A DNA stretch of 64,000 nt from Limosilactobacillus sp. WILCCON 0051 (GTDB taxonomy: Bacteria > Bacillota > Bacilli > Lactobacillales > Lactobacillaceae), in the NCBI RefSeq assembly GCF_039955095.1, contig NZ_CP154878.1, forward strand, positions 620,001-684,000. Reading direction: 5' to 3'. Below the pieces are notes generated by a model. The model was not told the DNA's origin. It ran no database searches and worked only from the letters and a program-made list of their open reading frames with translations. Positions 37,439 through 45,125 of the stretch are shown one piece after another. Every line of letters starts with the position of its first letter. Position 1 is the stretch's first letter. The position numbers and the translations under genes are program-made.

Positions 37439-38440
37439 ATGAGCAAGATTGAAAATGCAGAAAACGTTCGTCTGTTTGCACTGAACTCCAATCAGCCACT
37501 GGCACGGCGATTGTCTGAAAAATTGGGATTACCGCTGTCGGATGCTACGATTACGCACTTTGCGGATGGTGAAATCTCGATTACCATCAATGAAAGCGTT
37601 CGTGGTCGTGAAGTATATGTTTTGCAATCCGTTTCTCAGCCGGTCAACACCAATCTGATGGAGCTTTTGATCATGGTCGATGCCTTGCGGCGGGCCAGTG
37701 CGGCAAAAATCAACGTGATCATGCCTTACTATGGCTATGCTCGTCAAGATCGAAAAGCCCGCAGTCGGGAACCGATCACGGCCAAGCTGATTGCCAATTT
37801 GTTGGAGATGGATCAGATTGACCGCTTGATTGCGATTGACTTCCATGCACCACAGCTGCAAGGCTTCTTTGACATTCCGGTTGATCACCTGCAGGCTGCA
37901 CCAATTTTGGCTTCCTACTTTGCGCAAAGTGATCTTGACTTGGAAAATACGGTCATTGTAGCGCCGGATCATGCTGGGGTTACGTTGGCACGGCGCTTTG
38001 CTGAATTTTTGGGGACGCCGATTGCCATTATTGATAATCGTAATCTTGAACAGCAGCGTGGCGCCAAGACTACGGAAACGCCAACCTCAATCATTGGGGA
38101 CGTTGCCAATAAGACGGCCCTGGTAGTTGACGACATCGTTGATACCGGCGTCCGAGTTGCCAACTCAGCAGAACTGCTCAAGAGCTGTGGCGCCAAAGAG
38201 GTCTATGGCGTTGCCACGCATGCAGTCTTATCAAAAGGTGCCGTTGAACGGATTCAAAACTCGGCCGTTAAAAATATGGTGGTTACCGATACGATCGATC
38301 TGCCGGCAGAAAAACGGATCGATAAGCTGGTGCGGCTGTCGATTGCTGATCTATTAGCCGGCGCCGTTGCAAGCATTCATAATCACGAATCGATTCACTA
38401 TCTCTACAACATGCCGGAAGTTAAACCGGTTGAAGACTAA
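37439..38440 (+). CDS. prs: Ribose-phosphate pyrophosphokinase
   Basis: PRPP synthetase makes phosphoribosyl pyrophosphate from ribose 5-phosphate and ATP for purine, pyrimidine, His and Trp synthesis. The 333-residue class I enzyme shows FADGEISITINESVRG, the YGYARQDRKARSREPITAKL catalytic flap, IDFHAPQLQGFFDIPVDHL and the PRPP loop VVDDIVDTG. Start follows TGGAGGATTT. The flap reads KARSREP where most have KAAPREP, suggesting a diverged or second prs copy; other copies would lie outside this window. Confidence 0.93.
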   Translation: MSKIENAENVRLFALNSNQPLARRLSEKLGLPLSDATITHFADGEISITINESVRGREVYVLQSVSQPVNTNLMELLIMVDALRRASAAKINVIMPYYGYARQDRKARSREPITAKLIANLLEMDQIDRLIAIDFHAPQLQGFFDIPVDHLQAAPILASYFAQSDLDLENTVIVAPDHAGVTLARRFAEFLGTPIAIIDNRNLEQQRGAKTTETPTSIIGDVANKTALVVDDIVDTGVRVANSAELLKSCGAKEVYGVATHAVLSKGAVERIQNSAVKNMVVTDTIDLPAEKRIDKLVRLSIADLLAGAVASIHNHESIHYLYNMPEVKPVED

Positions 38441-38481
38441 ACTAAAAGGATTCAGCGCTTTAATGCTGAATCCTTTTTAGT
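38441..38481. terminator. Bidirectional terminator between prs and the Spx paralogue
   Basis: A near-perfect inverted repeat of about 16 bp (ACTAAAAGGATTCAGC and its complement) has A's on one side and T's on the other, fitting both converging genes. Confidence 0.92.
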
Positions 38482-38501
38482 TATGTTAAGTATTGGGCAG
38501 C

Positions 38502-38924
38502 CTAAGCCGGTTTAGCCTGCGGACTTGGCGTGGCGAAACTTTGCAGAAGTCGTTTTAACTCGATGCGCCGCTGCTGTTTGGAGATAAAGAGTCCCATTTT
38601 TTCCTTGTCGAAGCCCGTAATCAGCTTATTCTCACTAAAAATAATCGGGTTTTTTAAGATATGCGGACTTTTTTGAATGGCCGCGGTTAATTCGTTGAGT
38701 GTCATTTGATCGGGATCAATCTTTAAGGCCTTGGTTTCACGAGAGCGCTGAGATACCAAGTCATCGGTGCCATTTAAAGAAATCGTCAGCAGCTGCTGAA
38801 TTTCGGCTGCGCTCAATGGTTCTTTCTCAATGTTGCGCTGCGTCAACGCGATATCATGCTTGGCAAACCATTGAACGGCTTTGCGCTTGGAAGGATCATT
38901 AGTATGAAAATACAGATTAACCAT
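38502..38924 (-). CDS. Cysteine-free Spx/ArsC-family paralogue
   Basis: The 140-residue protein aligns without gaps to Spx of this window (1226-1627) up to about residue 130: MVNLYFHTNDPSKRKAVQWF and NGTDDLVSQRSRE. The switch cysteines are replaced (C10 to D, C13 to K), and no Cys occurs anywhere. Gly52, the RNA polymerase contact in Spx, is kept; Arg92 is Asn. It could therefore bind polymerase but not sense thiol oxidation through CxxC. ATG at 38924 follows AAAGGTGG; the frame extends to 38960 without a site. Monocistronic, converging on prs. Confidence 0.85.
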   Translation of the reverse strand: MVNLYFHTNDPSKRKAVQWFAKHDIALTQRNIEKEPLSAAEIQQLLTISLNGTDDLVSQRSRETKALKIDPDQMTLNELTAAIQKSPHILKNPIIFSENKLITGFDKEKMGLFISKQQRRIELKRLLQSFATPSPQAKPA

Positions 38925-39221
38925 TTGAACGAACCACCTTTTATGTGCTTTAAAAGACATTTTAGCAAGTTTGACAATAATATAAAGACTAATTGACCAA
39001 TTGTTAAATAAAATTTATCAAATATGACTTTTTTTAGAAAGTCTTAATCTTTTTGAAAAGGCTTAACACGGCATTTAGCAAGCGATTGACAGATTATCAC
39101 CAATAAAGCGAACATGGTGGCGTCTTCAAATATGCGGCAAAAAATGTTAAATTAAAAGAGTATAAATTTTTCCGTGGCGTCTTGACGTCAATCGAGTAAA
39201 GCTCAAAGAGGTGTTAAATTC

Positions 39222-40763
39222 ATGGTTAAACGGATCAAAGCTCAGCATCAGCGGCATGGCCGGCAATGGCTGTTGGGAACGGTCAGTGCATTGAGCCTGC
39301 TGGCAACGGCTCATGCCAAAGCTGATCAGGTTACCGTTAAAGATGGTGATACTGTTTGGGATCTGGCCAATCAATACCAAACCAGCGTTAAAGCAATTGA
39401 AGATGCCAATCCTCATGTTAAAAAAATCAGCAGCAGCGTTGATCTGATCTACGCCGGCCAACAGCTGGAACTGTCAAAAAACAGTACTGTCAGTCAAGCT
39501 TCAGCTGTTGATAGCGACTCTTACACGGTCAAAAGCGGCGACACGCTGAGTCAGATCAGTGAACGGCTGCATGTATCGCTTGCCGACCTGGTAAGCTGGA
39601 ATCATCTGAGCAATCCTGACCAGCTGGTGATTGGTCAGCAGCTGATCGTCAAAGGAACGGCAGCTGCCAGTCAAACGCCAGCTTCAACCTCAGCAGCTGA
39701 AAAATCAAATACTGCTGTCAGCGTACCAGCAACGACTAATGCCAGTTCCGTCAGTCAAGCGGTCGTCCAGACAGCACCGGTTGCCTCAGCTGAAACAACC
39801 GCCTCAGATAGTGCTGTTTCAATCAATAATGCGGCATCACAGACAAGTCAAGCTGATGAACCGGCAGCTGCCTCAAGTCAAGCTCCTGCAGTGACTTCAG
39901 CGCAGAATTTGAACAGCAGCGCTGAACAGTCATCTACAGCAGAATCATCAGAGACGGTATCTGCAGAATCGGCAGCTGCTGATACTGTTTCGGCAGATCC
40001 GGTTTCCAGTTTTGATGATCAATCCGCTGCAACAGCGGCTGCAAGCTCAGCTAGTGAAACGGCACCCGTTGAGCAGACTGCTGCATCCAGCACGGCAACG
40101 ACCGCGGCAGCAATCAGTTCGGCAGATGCAGACAGCGAAAGCGCATCGGCTGAACAGCCAACGCAGTCTGCAGCAGCTTCATCAGCTTCATCAGTTGCAG
40201 AATCTACCAGTCAGCAAGCAGATTCGACCAGTCTAGTGGCCGCTGATTCATCAGCAGCAAGTACTCAGACTGCGACTACTGATTATTCCACTGCGGCTGC
40301 TTCAACTAGTTCATCTAGTACGTCAGAACAGGCAAGTACCAATAGTACGGCTGTTGCCGCAGACACTGCTGCTTCAACCAACAGCAGCTCAGATCTGACG
40401 ACTGGCTCAGTAGTGAGTCTGGCGGTTAAGCTGGCCAACGCCAACATTCCATATGTATGGGGCGGGGCTTCGCTTTCCGGAATGGACTGTTCTGGTTTGG
40501 TCGACTATGTTTTCCAAAATGCGGAAGGAATCTCGCTGCCACACTATACGGTATCTTTGGAAAGCTGTGTCAGTCAGCACTCAGTTGCTGAAGCTCAGCC
40601 AGGTGATATCTTATTCTGGGGCAATCATGGGAGTACCTATCATTGTGCCATCTACATCGGCAACAATCAGTACGTAGCTGCACCACAGCCTGGGCAAAAC
40701 GTTGAGATTGAGACGATCAGTCCTTACTTTATGCCAAGCTTTGCGGGGACGGTAATCCGCTGA
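39222..40763 (+). CDS. Secreted LysM - NlpC/P60 peptidoglycan hydrolase
   Basis: The 513-residue exported protein has a signal peptide (about 1-34, cleavage near AHA-KAD) and two LysM modules (about 36-82 and 98-143) that hold it on peptidoglycan. A low-complexity Ala/Ser/Thr linker of about 250 residues (145-393) precedes a C-terminal NlpC/P60 domain (395-513) with Cys423 (GMDCSGLV) and His474 (YHCAIYIG). Such enzymes cut D-Glu to diamino acid bonds and help daughter cell separation. The linker may be glycosylated or span the wall. Start follows AAAGAGGTG; a terminator follows. Confidence 0.93.
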   Translation: MVKRIKAQHQRHGRQWLLGTVSALSLLATAHAKADQVTVKDGDTVWDLANQYQTSVKAIEDANPHVKKISSSVDLIYAGQQLELSKNSTVSQASAVDSDSYTVKSGDTLSQISERLHVSLADLVSWNHLSNPDQLVIGQQLIVKGTAAASQTPASTSAAEKSNTAVSVPATTNASSVSQAVVQTAPVASAETTASDSAVSINNAASQTSQADEPAAASSQAPAVTSAQNLNSSAEQSSTAESSETVSAESAAADTVSADPVSSFDDQSAATAAASSASETAPVEQTAASSTATTAAAISSADADSESASAEQPTQSAAASSASSVAESTSQQADSTSLVAADSSAASTQTATTDYSTAAASTSSSSTSEQASTNSTAVAADTAASTNSSSDLTTGSVVSLAVKLANANIPYVWGGASLSGMDCSGLVDYVFQNAEGISLPHYTVSLESCVSQHSVAEAQPGDILFWGNHGSTYHCAIYIGNNQYVAAPQPGQNVEIETISPYFMPSFAGTVIR

Positions 40764-40778
40764 TCCATAAAATAAAAG

Positions 40779-40810
40779 AGCAGCCGGCTTGATCTGCGGG
40801 CTGCTTTTTT
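40779..40810 (+). terminator. Terminator of the LysM-P60 gene
   Basis: AGCAGCC pairs with GGCTGCT around a 13-nt loop, followed by six T's. Confidence 0.88.
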
Positions 40811-40927
40811 GATTGAGTCGATTAAGCAATTGTTTTGAAGGTACAAAATACTAAAAGATTTCTTATTGAAACGTAACAAACTTGTAAAACGAAAAAGGTT
40901 AACATTTTTTAAAGAGAGTGTTAAATT

Positions 40928-40987
40928 ATGTTTATCCAATCCGGATCAGCTTTAAATATTTTCATTATTGGAGGTTGTTTAAAGTGA
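40928..40987 (+). CDS. Possible 19-aa leader peptide
   Basis: A short frame (MFIQSGSALNIFIIGGCLK) starts at an ATG about 10 nt after AGAGAG and ends in a TGA that overlaps the GTG of the next gene (GTGA). The arrangement resembles a translationally coupled leader, but a frame of this size can arise by chance. Confidence 0.3.
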   Translation: MFIQSGSALNIFIIGGCLK

Positions 40988-41196
40988 GCAACAAGTTTGA
41001 AATTCAACATGATTTAGTTGAAGCCCAAAACAAGCTTAACCGGTTATGTCAGGCAGAATCTAAGGCTAATGCCGCTCAATCCGGTACGCAAACGATAACG
41101 ATCGAACCTCAATTTGGGGATGAAATGCAGCGTCTGCGTGAGGAATGCAGTCAGCTAAGCATTATTCTTGAGGCGATGGAAGCTTCTGAGGATTAG
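40984..41196 (+). CDS. Small hypothetical coiled-coil protein (70 aa)
   Basis: The 70-residue product is polar and mostly helical, with heptad-like patterns in IQHDLVEAQNKLNRL and MQRLREECSQLSIILEAM separated by a Thr/Ile strand-like stretch. GTG at 40984 is chosen because TTGGAGG lies 9 nt upstream; the frame runs open to 40918 without a site. It has its own terminator and no evident operon partner. I do not recognise the family. Confidence 0.65.
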   Translation: MSNKFEIQHDLVEAQNKLNRLCQAESKANAAQSGTQTITIEPQFGDEMQRLREECSQLSIILEAMEASED

Positions 41197-41218
41197 TCGG
41201 TTTAAAATAAATATAAAA

Positions 41219-41256
41219 ACAAACGATTATTTCAAGTCCGCTTGAGTAATCGTTTT
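41219..41256 (+). terminator. Terminator of the 70-aa gene
   Basis: AAACGATTA and TAATCGTTT pair around an inner TCAAG/CTTGA helix, followed by T's. Confidence 0.87.
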
Positions 41257-41284
41257 TCGTTTTCAACTGTAGAGGCGAAGATGT

Positions 41285-41333
41285 TAAAAACGTGCGAGCT
41301 GCGGCGATAATGCCTGCTGTTCGCACGTTTTTA
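41285..41333 (-). terminator. Terminator of the lipid kinase gene
   Basis: TTAAAAACGTGCGA and TCGCACGTTTTTAA form a long stem that overlaps the stop codon of the minus-strand gene; the symmetric A and T tracts allow bidirectional use. Confidence 0.8.
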
Positions 41334-42293
41334 ATTAAACTTTTTTTCTTTTAGCGAAGTGCCCCAAAACGGATATTGACAGGTATCCAGCGTCAGATCC
41401 ATAAAACGACTGCCCATTTCCTCGCCATCGGTTTGCGCAAATTCTAGTGAGGTCGTAACGTAATGCAGTCTGGATGCACGGAAGCATTTGGCAAAGCGAG
41501 AATGATTCAGCTTGCCGCGTGCAAACTGCCGCAGACACCAAAACGTAATCAGCCAATTGCGTCTTTCAACTACTAAAAGCTCTAAAGTTGATGACTGTAG
41601 GGATTCATCGGGAGCAATCCTAAAACCGCCACCGATGTAGGGATGGTTGCTGGCAATCAGAATAAAGGTTTTAGGGAAAAGGTGATGGTGACCGTTTTTT
41701 TCTTGAACCATCGTCTCAAAGGGCTCTTGATTGTATAAAACGCCCAAAGCCTGCGACATATACGACAAGTTGCCCAGATGCCAACGATTCAGCCGTTTTT
41801 TTGCTCTTGATGCGTTGGCTTGACTGACAATGGCAGCATCAAAGCCAATTCCGAGGTTGTTTAAAAAGTAGCCTTCTTCCTGCTTGATCGCATCATAATA
41901 ATGACCAACATTGATCGGTGTCGGGTGTTGAGCGTCCAATACCTGCGTTAAGGCGGTCATTGGATCTTGCGATAGACCATAGCCGCGAGCAAAGTCATTG
42001 CCGCTGCCGGCCGGAATATAGGCCAGCGGTAATGACGAATTTGCCTTAATCAGCCCATTGAGTGTTTCGTGCAAGGTTCCATCGCCGCCAACTACCATTA
42101 CGACATGAGTAGCCGCAGCAGAAGCAAAACGATGAGCAATTCGCGCGGCCAAATCAACGGCATGTCCATGATAGCGGGTTTCAACGACTTGATACACGAT
42201 ATTCAGCTCGTTTAGACGGTTCTGCAGCTGCTGCCAGATTTTTTTAGCACGGCCGCTGCCTGCTAATGGATTAACAATGATTGAATACTCCAT
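41331..42293 (-). CDS. Diacylglycerol kinase family lipid kinase
   Basis: The 320-residue protein has the DAGK catalytic domain: IIVNPLAGSGRAKK, VVMVVGGDGTLHETLNGL (nucleotide loop), LAYIPAGSGNDFARGYGL and a C-terminal SLEFAQTDGEEMG region. Relatives phosphorylate diacylglycerol in phosphatidylglycerol and lipoteichoic acid recycling (DgkB) or other lipids; the exact substrate is not decidable. Start follows AAGGAGCG. Single gene on the minus strand. Confidence 0.88.
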   Translation of the reverse strand: MEYSIIVNPLAGSGRAKKIWQQLQNRLNELNIVYQVVETRYHGHAVDLAARIAHRFASAAATHVVMVVGGDGTLHETLNGLIKANSSLPLAYIPAGSGNDFARGYGLSQDPMTALTQVLDAQHPTPINVGHYYDAIKQEEGYFLNNLGIGFDAAIVSQANASRAKKRLNRWHLGNLSYMSQALGVLYNQEPFETMVQEKNGHHHLFPKTFILIASNHPYIGGGFRIAPDESLQSSTLELLVVERRNWLITFWCLRQFARGKLNHSRFAKCFRASRLHYVTTSLEFAQTDGEEMGSRFMDLTLDTCQYPFWGTSLKEKKFN

Positions 42294-42310
42294 GCAACGC
42301 TCCTTAAAAA

Positions 42311-42345
42311 TAATAAAAAAGCTGAGACAGACTTGCCGTCCCAGC
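42311..42345 (-). terminator. Terminator of rpoY
   Basis: On the minus strand GCTGGGAC pairs with GTCTCAGC (one G-U), followed by a T run. Confidence 0.8.
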
Positions 42346-42363
42346 CATTAAAGACCATTCAGC

Positions 42364-42576
42364 CTAAAATTCGGTAATCTTGAAGTCTGGATTCTGCTTT
42401 TCGTATGCCAAAGACTTTTCATCCAGCAGTTCAATGAATTCAATTTGATATTCGGTCTTAGTTTCCACAAGCTGACGTGCCGCTGCTTCAGAGTCGGCTT
42501 CCAAGTAAAGCGACTTGGTGTTTTCACGTCGAGGAGTCATGGTTTTATCTGGTTGATAGTAAACTTTAAAAGTCAT
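42364..42576 (-). CDS. rpoY: RNA polymerase epsilon subunit RpoY
   Basis: RpoY is a small accessory subunit of Firmicutes RNA polymerase (YkzG, formerly DUF1447). The 70-residue protein has the family pattern FKVYYQPDKTMTPRRENTKS, LYLEADSEAAARQLVE and a terminal YEKQNPDFKITEF. Start follows AAGGAGAGA. It lies 70 bp before the lipid kinase gene on the same strand, with its own terminator between. Epsilon has been associated with nucleic acid protection and resistance to phage Gp2-like inhibitors by structural similarity; that is from the family, not shown here. Confidence 0.95.
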   Translation of the reverse strand: MTFKVYYQPDKTMTPRRENTKSLYLEADSEAAARQLVETKTEYQIEFIELLDEKSLAYEKQNPDFKITEF

Positions 42577-42670
42577 TTTTTCTCTCCTTAGATATTGGAT
42601 CTCGATAAATCACCAATTTATTTTATCACAACTAACGAGCAGTGTCGCCATTCTTAATGAACCATGTGGT

Positions 42671-42687
42671 ATTCTTAAGATAAGAAT
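42671..42687. promoter_or_regulatory. Perfect inverted repeat upstream of the 154-aa gene
   Basis: ATTCTTA and TAAGAAT flank a 3-nt centre, 22 nt before the next ATG and close to where a -10 would be. It could be an operator. No known regulator is recognised. Confidence 0.35.
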
Positions 42688-42708
42688 AATAAAACGGAGG
42701 AATTTAAA

Positions 42709-43173
42709 ATGCGACTGTTTATCATGATTCTAGTCTCGGCAATTATTGTCATTGCAATCTATCTACTGATTCACCGGACGATGATCAACCGAGCAACCCT
42801 CATGCTGCGCAGACAGGCTCAAGCGGCAACCGATGCGGCAATGGCCTATGCATTAAAACAAAATCTGCTGCAGCTGCCATCGATGCCGGAATCACAGCTG
42901 GTGGCCGATGTTTGGGGGAAAGGCGTGCTGGCATTTGAATATACGCTCAAAGCTAAAAAAGTAACGGAACTAAAAGAAAAAGACGTTGAAATGGCGCTGA
43001 ATGCCTATGCTAAAGAAAAGCATCTGGATCATCTGCCAGCAGCAGCCAAAACATTTGTCGTGACTGATTGGTGGACCTACGAACAAATGCTGCATATTGA
43101 CGTAGCCTATATCTATAATGAAGCCACGCGCGAATACGTAATGGATCTGCACAAATTGAATCAGAACAATTGA
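42709..43173 (+). CDS. Hypothetical N-terminally anchored protein (154 aa)
   Basis: The 154-residue product begins with one hydrophobic helix (about 3-22: LFIMILVSAIIVIAIYLLI), followed by a helical, mixed-charge domain (about 30-75) and a beta-rich end (about 112-148) with FVVTDWWTYEQMLHIDVAYIY cut into strands. It is probably membrane anchored with an outside domain. A good ribosome site, CGGAGGAATT, precedes the ATG. It is monocistronic between the divergent rpoY and the convergent def. I do not recognise the family. Confidence 0.7.
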   Translation: MRLFIMILVSAIIVIAIYLLIHRTMINRATLMLRRQAQAATDAAMAYALKQNLLQLPSMPESQLVADVWGKGVLAFEYTLKAKKVTELKEKDVEMALNAYAKEKHLDHLPAAAKTFVVTDWWTYEQMLHIDVAYIYNEATREYVMDLHKLNQNN

Positions 43174-43204
43174 TATCGCTTGTCAGACGTCACTGAGGCA
43201 ATAT

Positions 43205-43241
43205 AAAAAGCCCAAGCGCACGAAAAGCGGTGTGCTCAGAC
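43205..43241 (-). terminator. Terminator of def
   Basis: On the minus strand AGCACAC pairs with GTGCGCT (one wobble), flanked by further pairing, then a T run. Confidence 0.75.
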
Positions 43242-43259
43242 TTCTTGAATCAGCTAAGC

Positions 43260-43820
43260 CTAGTCGAATAGAATCGTATCCTTAGGTGCCTCAAAAGGAT
43301 GTTCCTTATTGATGTGATCATAGAACAAGACCCCATGCAGGTGATCGATTTCATGTTGGCAGACGATGGCTGGATAATGCTTGAGCCGGATCTTGTGCGT
43401 TTCACCAGTCGTGTCTTGGTATTTCAAGGTAATCCGATCATGACGCGGTACATAGCCAGGAACGTCACGATCAACTGACAGACAGCCTTCGCCTTCAGTT
43501 AAAGCGCCATATTGAACCGATTCGCTGACGATTACTGGATTGATAATAACGTCTTTAAAGACTGGCTTGTCATCTGCCTCTTCACCAGGAACCAGGACAG
43601 CGGCCATCTGTTTGGATTCGCCGACTTGCGGAGCCGCCAGCCCGACGCCGGCTCGCAGCTTATATTTTTCACACAGTTCAGGATCTTGACTGACCACCAG
43701 GTATTCCATCAAGTCCTTGGCCAATTTTTGGTCATCTTCAGAAAGAGGGAACTCGACTTTGGCTGCCCGCTTGCGCAGAACGGGGTCGGGATCACGAACA
43801 ATGTCTTTCATTAGAAACAT
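43260..43820 (-). CDS. def: Peptide deformylase
   Basis: Def removes the formyl group from nascent N-terminal methionine. The 186-residue type II enzyme has motif 1 [10 protein letters not shown], motif 2 EGCLSV and motif 3 QHEIDHLHG, supplying the Cys and two His metal ligands and the catalytic Glu. The frame opens at 43838, but the ribosome site GGAGG overlaps that ATG, so the ATG at 43820 ([10 protein letters not shown]) is the real start. Single minus-strand gene with its own terminator. Confidence 0.95.
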   Translation of the reverse strand: MFLMKDIVRDPDPVLRKRAAKVEFPLSEDDQKLAKDLMEYLVVSQDPELCEKYKLRAGVGLAAPQVGESKQMAAVLVPGEEADDKPVFKDVIINPVIVSESVQYGALTEGEGCLSVDRDVPGYVPRHDRITLKYQDTTGETHKIRLKHYPAIVCQHEIDHLHGVLFYDHINKEHPFEAPKDTILFD

Positions 43821-43964
43821 ACTTGGTTTCGCCTCCATATTAAACGTTCAAAGAATAGTCTATCATAAAAACTCGAAAAAAAGCGGTCAGAAGCCTGTCA
43901 ATTTGATAATGAAGGCATATACTAGATGAGATAAGCAGAATACCGTAAAAAGGAAGTGAAGACA

Positions 43965-44252
43965 GTGCACGATAAAAATTATTCCTATCCACTGGATCCT
44001 AGTTGGAGTACAGCTGAGATTGAAACCGTGATTGCAATGTTTCGAGTTGTGGAAGATGCTTACGAAACAGGCATCAATCGTCAGCAGATCATGGACTGTT
44101 ATCGAGATTTTAAGAACGTGGTACCAGCTAAAAGCGAAGAAAAAAGGCTGGGTAAAGAATTTGCCAAGGTGACGGGTGGCTATCAGCTCTATGATGTCGT
44201 CAAAGCTGCCCGTGAGCAAAAAGCAGGACAGATCAAGCTAAGTGTAAAATAA
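43965..44252 (+). CDS. UPF0223 family protein
   Basis: The 95-residue helical protein matches UPF0223 (Bacillus YktA type): NYSYPLDPSWSTAEIETVI at the N-terminus and DFKNVVPAKSEEKRLGKEF. GTG at 43965 is preferred over GTG at 43956 because AAGGA is at the proper distance only for the former. It precedes the inositol monophosphatase gene by 16 bp, an order shared with Bacillus yktA-suhB-bipA. Function unknown. Confidence 0.88.
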   Translation: MHDKNYSYPLDPSWSTAEIETVIAMFRVVEDAYETGINRQQIMDCYRDFKNVVPAKSEEKRLGKEFAKVTGGYQLYDVVKAAREQKAGQIKLSVK

Positions 44253-44268
44253 CATTAGAGGTGTAGGA

Positions 44269-45033
44269 ATGCTCGAACAAATTGATCAGCAGGCGCAGCG
44301 GCTGATGTGGGAAGTCCGTCAGCAAACGCTGCAGCTGATGACCAAAAAATTTAACGTTGCTGAAAAAACCAGTGCCAGGGATCTGGTGACGACTGTCGAT
44401 AAGCAGAATGAAAAAATGATTGATGAACGGCTCAAAGCAATTGATCCTGCCTGTCGAATCGTCAGTGAGGAAGGCTTTGGCGATCAGGTTGATGATTTAA
44501 AGGGGCATGTTTGGATTGTCGATCCGATTGATGGCACGATGAATTTTGTCATGCAAAAACGTAATTTTGCGATTATGATGGGACTATATGTTGATGGTCA
44601 GCCAACCCTGGGCTATATCATGGATGTTGTCGAGGGAACGCTCTATCATGGCGGTAAAGGCATGGGAGTATTTGCCAACCAGCAGCGGCTGCATACACCC
44701 GAAAACAAATCACTGGCCGATAGTCTGATGGTAATGAATGGGTATTTGACCATGAATAACGTTCATGGTCTGCAAAAAGCCGCTCGCAAAGCACGTGGTC
44801 TGAGAATGTATGGCAGTGCCGGCATTGAAATGATCTATGTGCTGACCGGATGCTTAGGTGCATACGTTTCACACCTGCATCCATGGGATTTGGCAGCTGG
44901 CCGCGTCTTAGCCGAAGAACTGGGATTAGTTGTGAAACCAATTGACGATGATCATCTCAATGTGTTATCATCTAACCTTGTATTAGTAGCGACAAAGCAA
45001 GCTGGTCAAGATCTTTTGACCATCGCTGAATAG
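44269..45033 (+). CDS. Inositol monophosphatase family protein (SuhB-like)
   Basis: The 254-residue Mg-dependent phosphatase has the metal motifs VSEEGFG, WIVDPIDGTMNF and HPWDLAAGRVLAEELGL. Members hydrolyse inositol 1-phosphate or related sugar or nucleotide phosphates; substrate cannot be fixed. Start follows AGAGGTGTAG. It ends in its own terminator, 92 bp before bipA. Confidence 0.9.
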   Translation: MLEQIDQQAQRLMWEVRQQTLQLMTKKFNVAEKTSARDLVTTVDKQNEKMIDERLKAIDPACRIVSEEGFGDQVDDLKGHVWIVDPIDGTMNFVMQKRNFAIMMGLYVDGQPTLGYIMDVVEGTLYHGGKGMGVFANQQRLHTPENKSLADSLMVMNGYLTMNNVHGLQKAARKARGLRMYGSAGIEMIYVLTGCLGAYVSHLHPWDLAAGRVLAEELGLVVKPIDDDHLNVLSSNLVLVATKQAGQDLLTIAE

Positions 45034-45039
45034 CCCAAG

Positions 45040-45064
45040 ACTGTGACAGCGGTCACAGTTTTTT
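45040..45064 (+). terminator. Terminator of the inositol monophosphatase gene
   Basis: ACTGTGAC pairs with GTCACAGT around a short loop, followed by T's. Confidence 0.9.
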
Positions 45065-45125
45065 TATGACAAGGCCGCTGCCCCACAAAATTTAGAGTAT
45101 TGATTAGACGAAAGGAAGATAACTT

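Noticed and set aside
39700..40400. Repetitive DNA that might look like a CRISPR or tandem repeat array
   Set aside because: The repeats are imperfect codon-level repeats of Ala/Ser/Thr in an intact reading frame, with no constant repeat and spacer units.
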